Shown in pieces: positions 1 through 6,796 of a DNA stretch of 12,029 bases. Each line of letters begins with the position of its first letter. Position 1 is the stretch's first letter. The notes under the pieces are model-generated. The model was not told the origin of the DNA and made no database searches. It saw only the letters and a program-made list of their open reading frames with translations. A program made the translations under genes and the position numbers. Source of the DNA: Actinomycetes bacterium (lineage in GTDB: Bacteria > Actinomycetota > Acidimicrobiia > Acidimicrobiales > Palsa-688); the NCBI GenBank assembly GCA_021808425.1, contig JAKBBS010000101.1:1-12029 (forward strand), given 5' to 3'.

Positions 1-1
1 G

Positions 2-1243
2 AACGTGGACGAGGCGCTCCGGATAGTCGAGAGGGTGGGTTACCCGGCGCTCGTGCGGCCGAGCTACGTTCTCGGAGGCCGGGCGATGGAGATCGTCTAC
101 GGCGACGACGACCTTCGACGTGCCATGGAGGAGATGGCCATCTTCGGATCGCTTGGACGCGAGGGCGGATTGTCCGCTGCGCGCCCAGTGCTCGTCGACC
201 GGTTCTTGGAGGACGCGATCGAGGTCGACGTGGACGCTGTCCGCGACGGCTCCGGGGCGGTTCTGATCGGGGCTGTGATGGAGCATGTGGAAGAGGCGGG
301 CGTTCACTCCGGTGACAGCGCCTGTGCGATACCGCCGCCGACGCTGTCAACTCCGACGGTGGAGAAGATCGAGGGATTCACGGTCGCAATCGCCCATGCG
401 TTGGAGGTCGTCGGACCTTTGAACGTGCAGTTCGCCGTCAAGTCGGGCGCGGACGGCGACGAGGTCTATGTGATCGAGGCGAACCCCCGCGCCAGTCGAA
501 CTGTGCCTTTCGTGTCCAAGGCGACGGGGGTTCCCCTCGCACAGGTGGCGGCTAGGGTCATGGCCGGAGCGACCCTCGACGAGCTGCGAAGCGAGGGACT
601 GCTCGTGGAGGCTCTGCGGGGAGGGCACGTGTCGGTGAAGGAGGCGGTGCTGCCCTTCGCTCGTTTCCCCGACGCAGACACGCTGCTCGGCCCCGAGATG
701 CGCTCTACCGGCGAGGTGATGGGCATCGACAGCACCTTCGGCTTGGCTTTCGCGAAGAGCCAGGATGCGGCGGGGGACAGTTTGGTGTCGTCAGGTACCG
801 TGTTCTTCTCACTGGCAGACCGGGACAAGGCTGGAGGCGTCGAGGTGGCACGCCGCTTCGTGGAGCTCGGCTTCGAGTTGGCTGCTACCGAGGGCACCGC
901 CGGCTTTTTCGAGGAGCTTGGAGTGCCGGTGGCCGTTCGGGTGGGCAAGGTCGGCGACTCATCGGACAGGGCGCGACCCGATACGACGCAACCAGACGCA
1001 GCGACCCTCATCCGGGACGGGAAGATCGACCTCGTCGTCAACACTCCACGAGGTCGGGGTCCCCGTGCCGATGGCGCCTACATCCGTCGCGCGGCGAGCA
1101 AGAACCGGATCGTCTGCCTGACCACGGTTGCCGCAGCGCGAGCCGCCGTGGGCGGCATTGCCGAGCGCTCGGGCAGGCCTCTCGGAGTGCGAAGCCTCCA
1201 GGAGTACCACCAGCGCCCGCAGGCAGCCCCGACGAGCTCGTGA
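2..1243 (+). CDS. carB: Carbamoyl-phosphate synthase large subunit, 3' part
   Basis: The gene enters from the left edge; only its last 413 codons are present, so the true start lies outside. CarB joins ammonia from the CarA glutaminase, bicarbonate and two ATP into carbamoyl phosphate, feeding pyrimidine and arginine synthesis in the cytoplasm. The visible part starts inside the second ATP-grasp (carbamoyl-phosphate) half: RPSYVLGGRAMEIVY near the beginning, then AGVHSGDSAC, and the ATP/metal-binding segment EANPRASRTVPFVSKATGVP around local residues 158-177. From about local residue 265 comes the allosteric MGS-like domain (FFSLADRDK, ATEGTAGFF, VVNTPRGRG), which in relatives binds UMP and ornithine. 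The fit to E. coli CarB is close and ungapped over long stretches. Its TGA overlaps the pyrD GTG as GTGA, implying translational coupling. No damage is visible. Confidence 0.97.
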   Translation, partial: NVDEALRIVERVGYPALVRPSYVLGGRAMEIVYGDDDLRRAMEEMAIFGSLGREGGLSAARPVLVDRFLEDAIEVDVDAVRDGSGAVLIGAVMEHVEEAGVHSGDSACAIPPPTLSTPTVEKIEGFTVAIAHALEVVGPLNVQFAVKSGADGDEVYVIEANPRASRTVPFVSKATGVPLAQVAARVMAGATLDELRSEGLLVEALRGGHVSVKEAVLPFARFPDADTLLGPEMRSTGEVMGIDSTFGLAFAKSQDAAGDSLVSSGTVFFSLADRDKAGGVEVARRFVELGFELAATEGTAGFFEELGVPVAVRVGKVGDSSDRARPDTTQPDAATLIRDGKIDLVVNTPRGRGPRADGAYIRRAASKNRIVCLTTVAAARAAVGGIAERSGRPLGVRSLQEYHQRPQAAPTSS

Positions 1244-2235
1244 AACGCTCGCGCTCCGGGGCGTCCCGACCGGCATCGACGGACCTGGAGACGAGCGTGG
1301 GGTCCGTTGCGCTGCGCAACCCCGTGATGACAGCCTCGGGGACCTCCGGGCGCGGTAGGGAGCTCGCCGACTACATGGACCTCGCGACTCTTGGGGCAGT
1401 GGTGGTCAAGTCGATCTCCGCCGAGCCTTGGGCCGGTAACCCGGCGCCACGGCTGCTTCCTAACGGCGCTGGAATGCTGAACAGCGTCGGTCTCGAAAAC
1501 CCTGGAATAGAGCAATGGTTGCGTCGGGACCTGCCGGCGCTTGCAGCGACCGGGGCTGTCGTGGTGGTGTCGATCTGGGGTTTCACGACCGACGCCTACC
1601 GAGACGTCGCCGCTGCCGTGCGCAAAGCCCACGCGGATGGGAACGCGCCGAGGGTCGTCGCTGTCGAGGCGAACATCTCCTGCCCGAACGTGGAGGACAG
1701 GCGGCGTATGTTCGCGCACAGTTGTGAGGGTGTTACGGCAGCGATCGCGGCGGTAGCCGAGGGCCTGCAAGGTTCCCTGCCGATCTGGGCGAAGCTCAGC
1801 CCGAACGTCACGGACCTCCCTGCGATCGCAGGCGCGGCGCAGGCCGCCGGGGCGTCGGCCGTCACTTTGATCAACACCGTCATGGGCCTCGCCCTCGACC
1901 CCGCGACCGGCCGTCCGCTTCTAGGCGGAGGAGGGGGAGGGCTGTCCGGGTCGCCGATCCATCCTGTCGCGGTGAGAGCAGTATTCGACTGCAGAGCAGC
2001 GTTGCCTGATCTGCCGATCGTCGGGGTGGGTGGTGTATCTTCGGGAGCCGGGGCCGCGGAGCTGATTGCTGCCGGCGCCGACGCAGTGCAGGTAGGCACC
2101 GCCAACTTCGCCAACCCGACATCCCCGGCGCGTGTCCTCAGGGAACTTCGCGAGTGGGCCTACGAACATGACATCCAAGACCTCGATCAGCTGAAAGGAA
2201 TAGCGCATGAACGGGACCGAGGCAGCGGAGCCTGA
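1240..2235 (+). CDS. pyrD: Dihydroorotate dehydrogenase, class 1B-like
   Basis: The enzyme oxidises dihydroorotate to orotate on FMN, the fourth step of UMP synthesis. The TIM barrel is complete: K57 and SISAEPWAGNPAPR, GMLNSVGLENPG (79-89), ANISCPN (144-150) with the catalytic-base Cys148, K185 in WAKLSPN, N212 in LINTVMG, and the phosphate-binding GGVSSG and VGTANF near the end. Cysteine rather than serine at the base places it in class 1, and the GMLN-GLENPG stretch looks like class 1B, whose members normally need PyrK as electron-transfer partner. No pyrK is adjacent. The GTG start overlaps the carB stop (GTGA) and has only a weak ribosome site; an in-frame GTG at 1297 with GGAG six bases ahead is a real alternative and would remove a 19-residue basic, poorly conserved head. 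The 3' end overlaps pyrF by 29 bases. Confidence 0.93.
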   Translation: MKRSRSGASRPASTDLETSVGSVALRNPVMTASGTSGRGRELADYMDLATLGAVVVKSISAEPWAGNPAPRLLPNGAGMLNSVGLENPGIEQWLRRDLPALAATGAVVVVSIWGFTTDAYRDVAAAVRKAHADGNAPRVVAVEANISCPNVEDRRRMFAHSCEGVTAAIAAVAEGLQGSLPIWAKLSPNVTDLPAIAGAAQAAGASAVTLINTVMGLALDPATGRPLLGGGGGGLSGSPIHPVAVRAVFDCRAALPDLPIVGVGGVSSGAGAAELIAAGADAVQVGTANFANPTSPARVLRELREWAYEHDIQDLDQLKGIAHERDRGSGA

Positions 2236-2953
2236 TCTTCGAAGCCACCTGGCTTTGGCGCTCGACGTCGACGACGCTGTCGAGGCCGGGCGTTTGGCGC
2301 GAGAGCTCAGACCCTGGTTCGGGGTGGCAAAGGTCGGGCTCGAATTGTTCAGCGCCGCCGGGCCGAGCGTCGTGGCCTTGCTCGTCGACGAGGGGTACAA
2401 AGTGTTCCTCGATCTCAAGATGGCTGACATCCCGAACACGGTCGGCAAGGCCGCGCGAGTCCTCGGGTCGCTCGGCACCTCGTACCTGACGTTCCACGCC
2501 TTCGCGGGACCGGCGGTCCTTCGCGCTGGCGTCGACGGACTTCGCGAGGGCGCTGAGCGGGCAGGTCTGGAGACGCCGGCGGCCCTCGCAGTTACCGTCC
2601 TCACAAGTGACTCGGACGCGCCGCCGCACATCCTCGCGAAACGGGTCGCGATAGCGATCGAGGCGCGCTGTGCTGGAGTGGTGTGCGCAGCATCCGACGT
2701 CGGCGAAGCGAAGCAGATCGGCCCGAGACTGATAACCGTAGTCCCCGGTCTGCGGCCGCCGGGCATCCCATCGCACGACCAGGCGCGCTCGGCTACGCCC
2801 GCAGCGGCCCTGGCTGCCGGCGCCGACCTTCTAGTGATCGGAAGGGCCGTCACGTCAGCCGAGGACCGCCAGGCGGCGGCCGAAGCGATACTGGCGTCGC
2901 TGCAGCCCCATTTTTCCTCCGAAGGCGGCGCAAGCACCGCGCCGGCGCGCTAG
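2207..2953 (+). CDS. pyrF: Orotidine 5'-phosphate decarboxylase, type 1
   Basis: PyrF removes CO2 from OMP to give UMP, the last step of the pathway. At 248 residues it is slightly longer than the Bacillus enzyme. The catalytic set is intact: D20, K42, and D69-K71-D74 in the signature LDLKMADIPNT, each nine positions after the B. subtilis residue as I remember it. The phosphate loop PGLRPPGIPSHDQAR and C-terminal VIGRAVT also match type 1. The ATG lies inside the end of pyrD and is preceded by AAAGGA at good spacing (2194-2199), so the start is well supported and translation is coupled to pyrD. Mycobacterial PyrF is of the longer type 2, so this form argues against a close mycobacterial relative. 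The C-terminal 15 residues are poorly conserved in appearance. The TAG stop forms part of the proposed mihF promoter. Confidence 0.95.
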   Translation: MNGTEAAEPDLRSHLALALDVDDAVEAGRLARELRPWFGVAKVGLELFSAAGPSVVALLVDEGYKVFLDLKMADIPNTVGKAARVLGSLGTSYLTFHAFAGPAVLRAGVDGLREGAERAGLETPAALAVTVLTSDSDAPPHILAKRVAIAIEARCAGVVCAASDVGEAKQIGPRLITVVPGLRPPGIPSHDQARSATPAAALAAGADLLVIGRAVTSAEDRQAAAEAILASLQPHFSSEGGASTAPAR

Positions 2954-2956
2954 GGT
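2951..2956 (+). promoter_or_regulatory. Candidate -10 element for a leaderless mihF transcript
   Basis: TAGGGT fits the actinobacterial TANNNT -10 pattern and ends seven bases before the mihF ATG at 2964, so transcription would begin at or next to the start codon. It overlaps the pyrF stop codon. No convincing -35 hexamer is visible, which is common for this promoter type. There is no Shine-Dalgarno sequence before the ATG, which fits a leaderless message. This is inference from spacing. Confidence 0.45.
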
Positions 2957-2963
2957 GCGCGCC

Positions 2964-3278
2964 ATGCCTCAACCGCCTACCCTCACCCCCGAGCAGAGAC
3001 AAGCCGCCCTGGAGAAGGCAGCGCAAGCCCGGCGGGCACGCGCTGAGCTAAAAGAGAAGCTCAAGATGGGCTCGCTGAGCGTGAGCGACCTGCTCGCCCG
3101 TGCCGGATCCGACGAGATCGCCGGGAAGATGAAAGTGCTCGCGGTCCTCGAGTCCCTCCCCGGGCTCGGCAAGGTGAAGGCACGGCGCGTTCTCGACGAG
3201 CTAGGCGTCAGCGAGACGAGGCGCGTTCAGGGCCTCGGCGATCAGCAGCGCAAGAAGCTCCTCGAGATTCTGGGCTGA
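2964..3278 (+). CDS. mihF: Actinobacterial integration host factor (mIHF)
   Basis: A 104-residue nucleoid protein that binds and bends DNA as a monomer; it is unrelated in fold to proteobacterial IHF and is essential in mycobacteria. The sequence follows the M. tuberculosis protein nearly end to end: LTPEQRQAALEKAAQARRAR, then ELKEKLKMG, the segment SDEIAGKMKVLAVLESLPG, the DNA-backbone-binding helix-hairpin-helix-like GLGKVKARRVLDELGV, and the terminal GLGDQQRKKLLEILG. The ATG at 2964 gives the family's usual length; an in-frame GTG at 2955 would add three residues but lies within the likely -10 element, so it is not preferred. The gene follows pyrF after ten bases but probably has its own leaderless promoter. 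It is the strongest lineage marker in the window. Confidence 0.96.
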   Translation: MPQPPTLTPEQRQAALEKAAQARRARAELKEKLKMGSLSVSDLLARAGSDEIAGKMKVLAVLESLPGLGKVKARRVLDELGVSETRRVQGLGDQQRKKLLEILG

Positions 3279-3285
3279 GCTCAAG

Positions 3286-3315
3286 GCTTCGTGCTCGCAG
3301 GGGGTCCGGCGAAGC
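3286..3315 (+). promoter_or_regulatory. Possible hairpin over the gmk translation start region
   Basis: GCTTCG at 3286-3291 is perfectly complementary to CGAAGC at 3310-3315, one base before the gmk ATG. The 18-base loop carries AGGGGG (3299-3304), the only purine-rich candidate ribosome site, otherwise 12 bases from the ATG, which is long. Pairing could shorten the effective distance or affect start access. Six base pairs alone are weak evidence. Confidence 0.3.
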
Positions 3316-3316
3316 G

Positions 3317-3886
3317 ATGATCTTCGTGGTGTCCGGCCCTGGAGGGGTAGGCAAGGGCACGGTAGTGAACCGCCTCGTCACGCTCGTCGGCGGGCTGCGG
3401 CTCTCCCGCTCGTGGACCACCCGCTCGCCCCGACCGGGAGAGGACCCGCAGGCCTACGTGTTCGTCGATCGAGCGGAGTTCGAGGCCAAGGCGGCGCAGG
3501 GAGGATTCCTCGAGTGGACCGAGTTCGCTGGCACCGGGCACTTGTATGGTACCCCCAGACCGGAAGGGGACCTGGATTGCGAAGCAGTAGAGGCGGACCT
3601 GCTACTCGAGATCGAGATGGACGGCGCCCAGCAGATCCGCCGGGACTATCCCGATGCTGTGGTGATACTCGTCGTTGCACCTTCGGCGTCGGTTCAAGAG
3701 GAACGGCTGAGGGGCAGAGGCGACAGCGAGGAGAACGTCGCTCGCCGTCTCGTAGTAGGTCGTAGCGAAGAGCTCCTCGGGCGCCGCTTAGCGGACCATG
3801 TGGTGGTCAACGACGACGTGGTCCGAGCCGCAGCGGAGCTGGCAGGTATAATCGAGTCCTACCGCAAGCCGATGGAGACAACTTGA
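3317..3886 (+). CDS. gmk: Guanylate kinase
   Basis: Gmk phosphorylates GMP to GDP with ATP, needed for GTP, dGTP and recycling of guanine nucleotides. The 189-residue length is normal. The P-loop GPGGVGKGT (7-15) replaces the serine of the common GPSGVGKST with glycine, still a valid Walker A. The GMP-binding block follows: SRSWTTRSPRPGE (30-42), then FLEWTEFAGTGHLYGTP, and the LLLEIEMDGAQQIR segment. The lid-like arginine-rich region RLRGRGDSEENVARRL is also present. The ATG directly precedes the first beta strand, and I see no better start upstream. The ribosome site is weak (see the adjacent hairpin). The last codons overlap the rpoZ start as TTGA, and the gmk-rpoZ order is common in bacteria. 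Confidence 0.96.
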   Translation: MIFVVSGPGGVGKGTVVNRLVTLVGGLRLSRSWTTRSPRPGEDPQAYVFVDRAEFEAKAAQGGFLEWTEFAGTGHLYGTPRPEGDLDCEAVEADLLLEIEMDGAQQIRRDYPDAVVILVVAPSASVQEERLRGRGDSEENVARRLVVGRSEELLGRRLADHVVVNDDVVRAAAELAGIIESYRKPMETT

Positions 3887-4248
3887 GCGAACGCCCAGCC
3901 ACGATGATGGAGCCACCTGTCGAAGAACTTCTTCAGCGGGTCGACTCCAAATTTACCCTCGTGAGTCTCGCTGCGATGCGAGGCCGTCAGGTGAACGCTT
4001 ACTTCAACCAGCTTGGTGCCGGCCTCGGCTCGATCGTCCCGCCGCAGGTGACGTCGGTTTCACGCAAACCTCTGTCTATCGCGATGGAGGAGATTGCGGT
4101 AGGCAAGATCACCTACAGCCGCACGGATCCTGCACTCGTCGCCGGGCTTGGCGATGACGAGGAGGCGGCGCTCTACGAAGAGGCTGCGGACGACCAAGAG
4201 GCTGCGGTCTACGACGAAAGTCCAGACGAATCGGGCGACGCCAGCTGA
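3883..4248 (+). CDS. rpoZ: RNA polymerase omega subunit
   Basis: Omega helps assemble and stabilise RNA polymerase by holding the C-terminal part of beta-prime. The 121-residue product has the expected core: PPVEELLQRVDSKFTLV, AAMRGRQVNAYFNQLG, and KPLSIAMEEIAVGKITY. The TTG start overlaps the gmk stop (TTGA) and has GGAGA ending four bases ahead (3874-3878); ATGs at 3904 and 3907 lack such a site, so TTG is preferred although they would also keep the conserved core. After the core comes an acidic tail of about 30 residues with two 12-residue tandem units (residues 91-102 and 103-114), which is not part of the family core. The gene ends in a CTGA overlap with the proposed start of coaBC. Confidence 0.95.
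   Translation: MSERPATMMEPPVEELLQRVDSKFTLVSLAAMRGRQVNAYFNQLGAGLGSIVPPQVTSVSRKPLSIAMEEIAVGKITYSRTDPALVAGLGDDEEAALYEEAADDQEAAVYDESPDESGDAS
4153..4224 (+). repeat. Two 36-base tandem units encoding an acidic rpoZ tail
   Basis: Bases 4153-4188 and 4189-4224 encode DDEEAALYEEAA and DDQEAAVYDESP, a 12-residue unit repeated in frame. Both keep the DD-x-EAA-x-Y-x-E pattern. It looks like a duplication followed by drift, restricted to the low-complexity tail after the omega core. Confidence 0.6.
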
Positions 4249-5528
4249 GCGCTAAAGGGGAGCCCGGCGCCAAAGCGGATCTCGCCGGCCGCCGTGTAGT
4301 TCTGGGCGTGAGCGGCGGTATCGCTGCTTACAAGGCGGCAGAGATCTGCCGCCGCCTTATGGACGCCGGCGCGGCAGTGTCACCTGTGATGACCATCGCG
4401 GCCAAGCGTTTCATCGGCGAAGCCACGCTTTCTGCGCTGGCATCGGAACCGGTGAGAACCTCATTGTGGGGCGGCCCCGAGGCGATACCGCACACCCACC
4501 TCGGCCAGTCTGCCGACCTTGTCGTCGTAGCGCCGGCCACCGCGCGGATCATCGGGTCATACGCAGCCGGGATCTCGTCCGACCTGCTGAGCGCGACGCT
4601 GCTCGCAACGCGAGCTCCTGTGCTCATGTGCCCGGCGATGCACACAGAGATGTGGGAGCACCCGGCGGTCGTCGACAACGTTGCGACGCTCAAACGACGG
4701 GGCGTGCATTTCGTCGCCCCCGGCGTAGGACGCCTCGCCGGCGGCGACCTCGGCGCCGGCCGCTTAGCCGACCCGGCCGACATCGTCGAAGCCGCCTCCA
4801 CGCTGCTTTACTCGTCGCAGTCGATGGACGGGATTCGAGCGGTGGTGACTGCGGGAGGCACGAGGGAGCCGATAGACCCGGTCCGCTACATCGGGAATCG
4901 CTCCTCCGGCCGGCAGGGTTACGCGGTTGCTGCGGAGCTCGCCGCCAGGGGAGCGTCAGTGACCCTGGTGAGCACCGTCGCCGCCTCGCTTGACGCTCCC
5001 GCCGGGGTCGACGTGGTGGAGGTGGAGACGGCCATGGAGATGCTCGCTTCGGTCGACGCCTGCCTGACGGCGCCGGGGAGTTCGGCCGACCTTTTGGTGA
5101 TGACCGCTGCGGTCGCGGACTTTCGCCCGGCGGCGCGCTCCGATCAGAAGATCAAAAGAGGGGCCGGGGTGCCCGACGTTCAGCTGGTCGCGAACCCCGA
5201 CATCCTCGCCGGGTTCGCGCAGTCACGACTTGCGAACAACGCTTCAGGGCCGCTGCTCGTCGGTTTCGCCGCGGAGACGGTCCGCCCGGGCGGCCCCACC
5301 TTGTTAGAGTTGGCGCTCTCCAAGCTGCGTTCCAAAGGCGCCGACGTGATCGTCGCAAACGACGTGGCGTTGCCGAGAGTCGGGTTCGGGCATGCGACCA
5401 ACGCTGTCGTAATCGTCGACCGGGACGGCCGCAGCGTCGAGGTGCCACTCACGACCAAGGAGAAGGTAGCCGTCGCTGTCGTCGACGCAGCGGAGCGTAT
5501 CCTCGTGACCCGGAACCTATCCTCTTGA
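4245..5528 (+). CDS. coaBC: Bifunctional phosphopantothenoylcysteine decarboxylase / phosphopantothenate-cysteine ligase
   Basis: CoaBC couples cysteine to 4'-phosphopantothenate (CoaB, CTP-dependent) and decarboxylates the product on FMN (CoaC), making 4'-phosphopantetheine for CoA. CoaC comes first: VVLGVSGGIAAYK, HLGQSADLVVVAPATA with His85, PAMHTEMW (130-137) and GRLAGGDLGAGR. CoaB starts near residue 198 with VTAGGTREPIDPVRYIGNRSSG, then AAVADFRP, KIKR, GFAAET and AND. The usual PxMNxxMW Asn is His, and the flap Cys (ACG in E. coli) is Gly; from memory mycobacterial CoaBC shows the same changes. No ATG, GTG or TTG lies between the in-frame stop at 4155 and GTG 4308, which would delete the first beta strand. 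I therefore place the start at CTG 4245, overlapping the rpoZ stop as CTGA, giving 427 residues. AAAGGGGA at 4254-4261 lies just after it. Function is certain; the start is inferred. Confidence 0.9.
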   Translation: MSAKGEPGAKADLAGRRVVLGVSGGIAAYKAAEICRRLMDAGAAVSPVMTIAAKRFIGEATLSALASEPVRTSLWGGPEAIPHTHLGQSADLVVVAPATARIIGSYAAGISSDLLSATLLATRAPVLMCPAMHTEMWEHPAVVDNVATLKRRGVHFVAPGVGRLAGGDLGAGRLADPADIVEAASTLLYSSQSMDGIRAVVTAGGTREPIDPVRYIGNRSSGRQGYAVAAELAARGASVTLVSTVAASLDAPAGVDVVEVETAMEMLASVDACLTAPGSSADLLVMTAAVADFRPAARSDQKIKRGAGVPDVQLVANPDILAGFAQSRLANNASGPLLVGFAAETVRPGGPTLLELALSKLRSKGADVIVANDVALPRVGFGHATNAVVIVDRDGRSVEVPLTTKEKVAVAVVDAAERILVTRNLSS

Positions 5529-5569
5529 AACGGAGCAGACACGATGCTCCTCGAAGCTAAGGAGCTGCG
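5529..5569 (+). promoter_or_regulatory. metK leader with two competing hairpins
   Basis: GGAGCA (5532-5537) pairs perfectly with TGCTCC (5545-5550) around a seven-base loop. The same GCTCC (5546-5550) can instead pair with GGAGC (5561-5565), which contains most of the metK Shine-Dalgarno AAGGAG (5559-5564), around a ten-base loop. The structures exclude each other, so the upstream arm could free the ribosome site. No T-run follows, so this is not a terminator. The leader is too short for a known SAM riboswitch, and none was recognised. Confidence 0.4.
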
Positions 5570-6763
5570 ATGAGCCGCTGGACGTTCACCTCGGAGTCGG
5601 TCACAGAAGGTCATCCCGACAAGATGGCCGACCAGATCTCGGACGCGGTGCTAGACGCCCTGCTCACCCAGGACCCCGCGTCGCGGGTCGCGTGCGAGAC
5701 GCTGCTGACGACAGGTCTCGTCGTCGTCGCAGGCGAGATCACCACAAACGGGTACGTGGAGATACCGAAGCTCGTACGCGACGTGGTCACCGAGATCGGC
5801 TACACGAGCTCAGAGGTCGGCTTCGACGGGCGCACGTGCGGGGTCGCCGTATCCATCGGCTCCCAGTCGCCGGACATCGCCCAAGGCGTCGACACCGCCA
5901 TGGAGGTGCGTTCGGGGACGAGCGGAGAGGACATCCTCAACGCTCAAGGTGCAGGTGACCAGGGGATGATGTTCGGTTACGCGTGCGACGAAACCGACGA
6001 CCTGATGCCGCTTCCGATTTGGCTCGCGCACCGCCTCGCCCAGCGCCTTTCGCAAGTTCGCAAAGTCGGCACCCTCGGCTACCTGCGTCCCGACGGCAAG
6101 ACGCAGGTCACGTTCGGCTACGAGAACGGGCGCCCGGTGAAGCTCGAAACGGTGCTGGTATCCACCCAGCACAAGCCGGACATCGACATAGAAACTTTGC
6201 TGCTGCCCGACCTGCGCGACCATGTAATCGCCCCCATCGTTCCGGCAGCGTTCGCCGACGACGGCTACCGGATCCTCGCGAACCCCACCGGTAAGTTCGA
6301 GAAGGGCGGACCGCACGCCGACGCAGGACTTACCGGACGCAAGATCATCGTCGACACCTACGGGGGAGCGGCACGCCACGGTGGGGGAGCCTTCTCCGGG
6401 AAGGACCCGTCCAAGGTGGACCGCTCGGCAGCGTACGCCGCTCGATGGGTTGCAAAGCACGTTGTTGCCTCCGGCGCCGCCGAGCGCTGCGAAATCCAGG
6501 TCGCGTACGCGATCGGGGTGGCGCGCCCGGTTTCGCTGCTCGTGGAAACGTTCGGGACGGAGAAAGTCGACCCCGCCGTCATCTCGCGTGCAGTCAGCGA
6601 AGTCTTCGACCTGCGACCGGCAGCTATCATCCGCGACCTCGACCTGCGCCGCCCGATCTACCAGCGCACCGCCGCCTACGGTCACTTCGGCAGGTCAGAC
6701 AAAGAGTTCACGTGGGAGAAGGTCTCCCGCCTCGACGAGTTCAAGAGCGCAATCGGGGCCTGA
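5570..6763 (+). CDS. metK: S-adenosylmethionine synthetase
   Basis: MetK makes S-adenosylmethionine from methionine and ATP, the methyl donor for the RNA methyltransferases found downstream. The 397-residue length is typical. Motifs in order: [20 protein letters not shown] at the N-terminus with His15 and Asp17, [11 protein letters not shown], the signature [12 protein letters not shown] (127-138), the flexible-loop and active-site region, and the P-loop-like signature [16 protein letters not shown] (271-286). The C-terminus [16 protein letters not shown] is canonical. The ATG is fixed by AAGGAG with a five-base spacer and by agreement with the family N-terminus. It follows coaBC after 41 bases that may hold a structural switch, so it may be co-transcribed with coaBC and adjusted at translation. 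Nothing is missing. Confidence 0.98.
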   Translation: MSRWTFTSESVTEGHPDKMADQISDAVLDALLTQDPASRVACETLLTTGLVVVAGEITTNGYVEIPKLVRDVVTEIGYTSSEVGFDGRTCGVAVSIGSQSPDIAQGVDTAMEVRSGTSGEDILNAQGAGDQGMMFGYACDETDDLMPLPIWLAHRLAQRLSQVRKVGTLGYLRPDGKTQVTFGYENGRPVKLETVLVSTQHKPDIDIETLLLPDLRDHVIAPIVPAAFADDGYRILANPTGKFEKGGPHADAGLTGRKIIVDTYGGAARHGGGAFSGKDPSKVDRSAAYAARWVAKHVVASGAAERCEIQVAYAIGVARPVSLLVETFGTEKVDPAVISRAVSEVFDLRPAAIIRDLDLRRPIYQRTAAYGHFGRSDKEFTWEKVSRLDEFKSAIGA

Positions 6764-6796
6764 AGGATCTCGGGGTAAACGATCCCGTCCGCCGCG

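Noticed and set aside
466..1044. Long - strand frames antisense to carB and other conserved genes
   Set aside because: They are expected shadows of high-GC coding sequence on the other strand, with Arg/Ser/Pro-rich translations and no family match.
4308..5528. coaBC starting at GTG 4308
   Set aside because: This would remove the first beta strand of the flavin-binding fold and leaves no ribosome site upstream; the homology continues seven or more codons upstream.
5529..5569. A known SAM riboswitch before metK
   Set aside because: The 41-base gap is too short and lacks the conserved cores of known SAM riboswitch classes; only the simple competing hairpins are reported.
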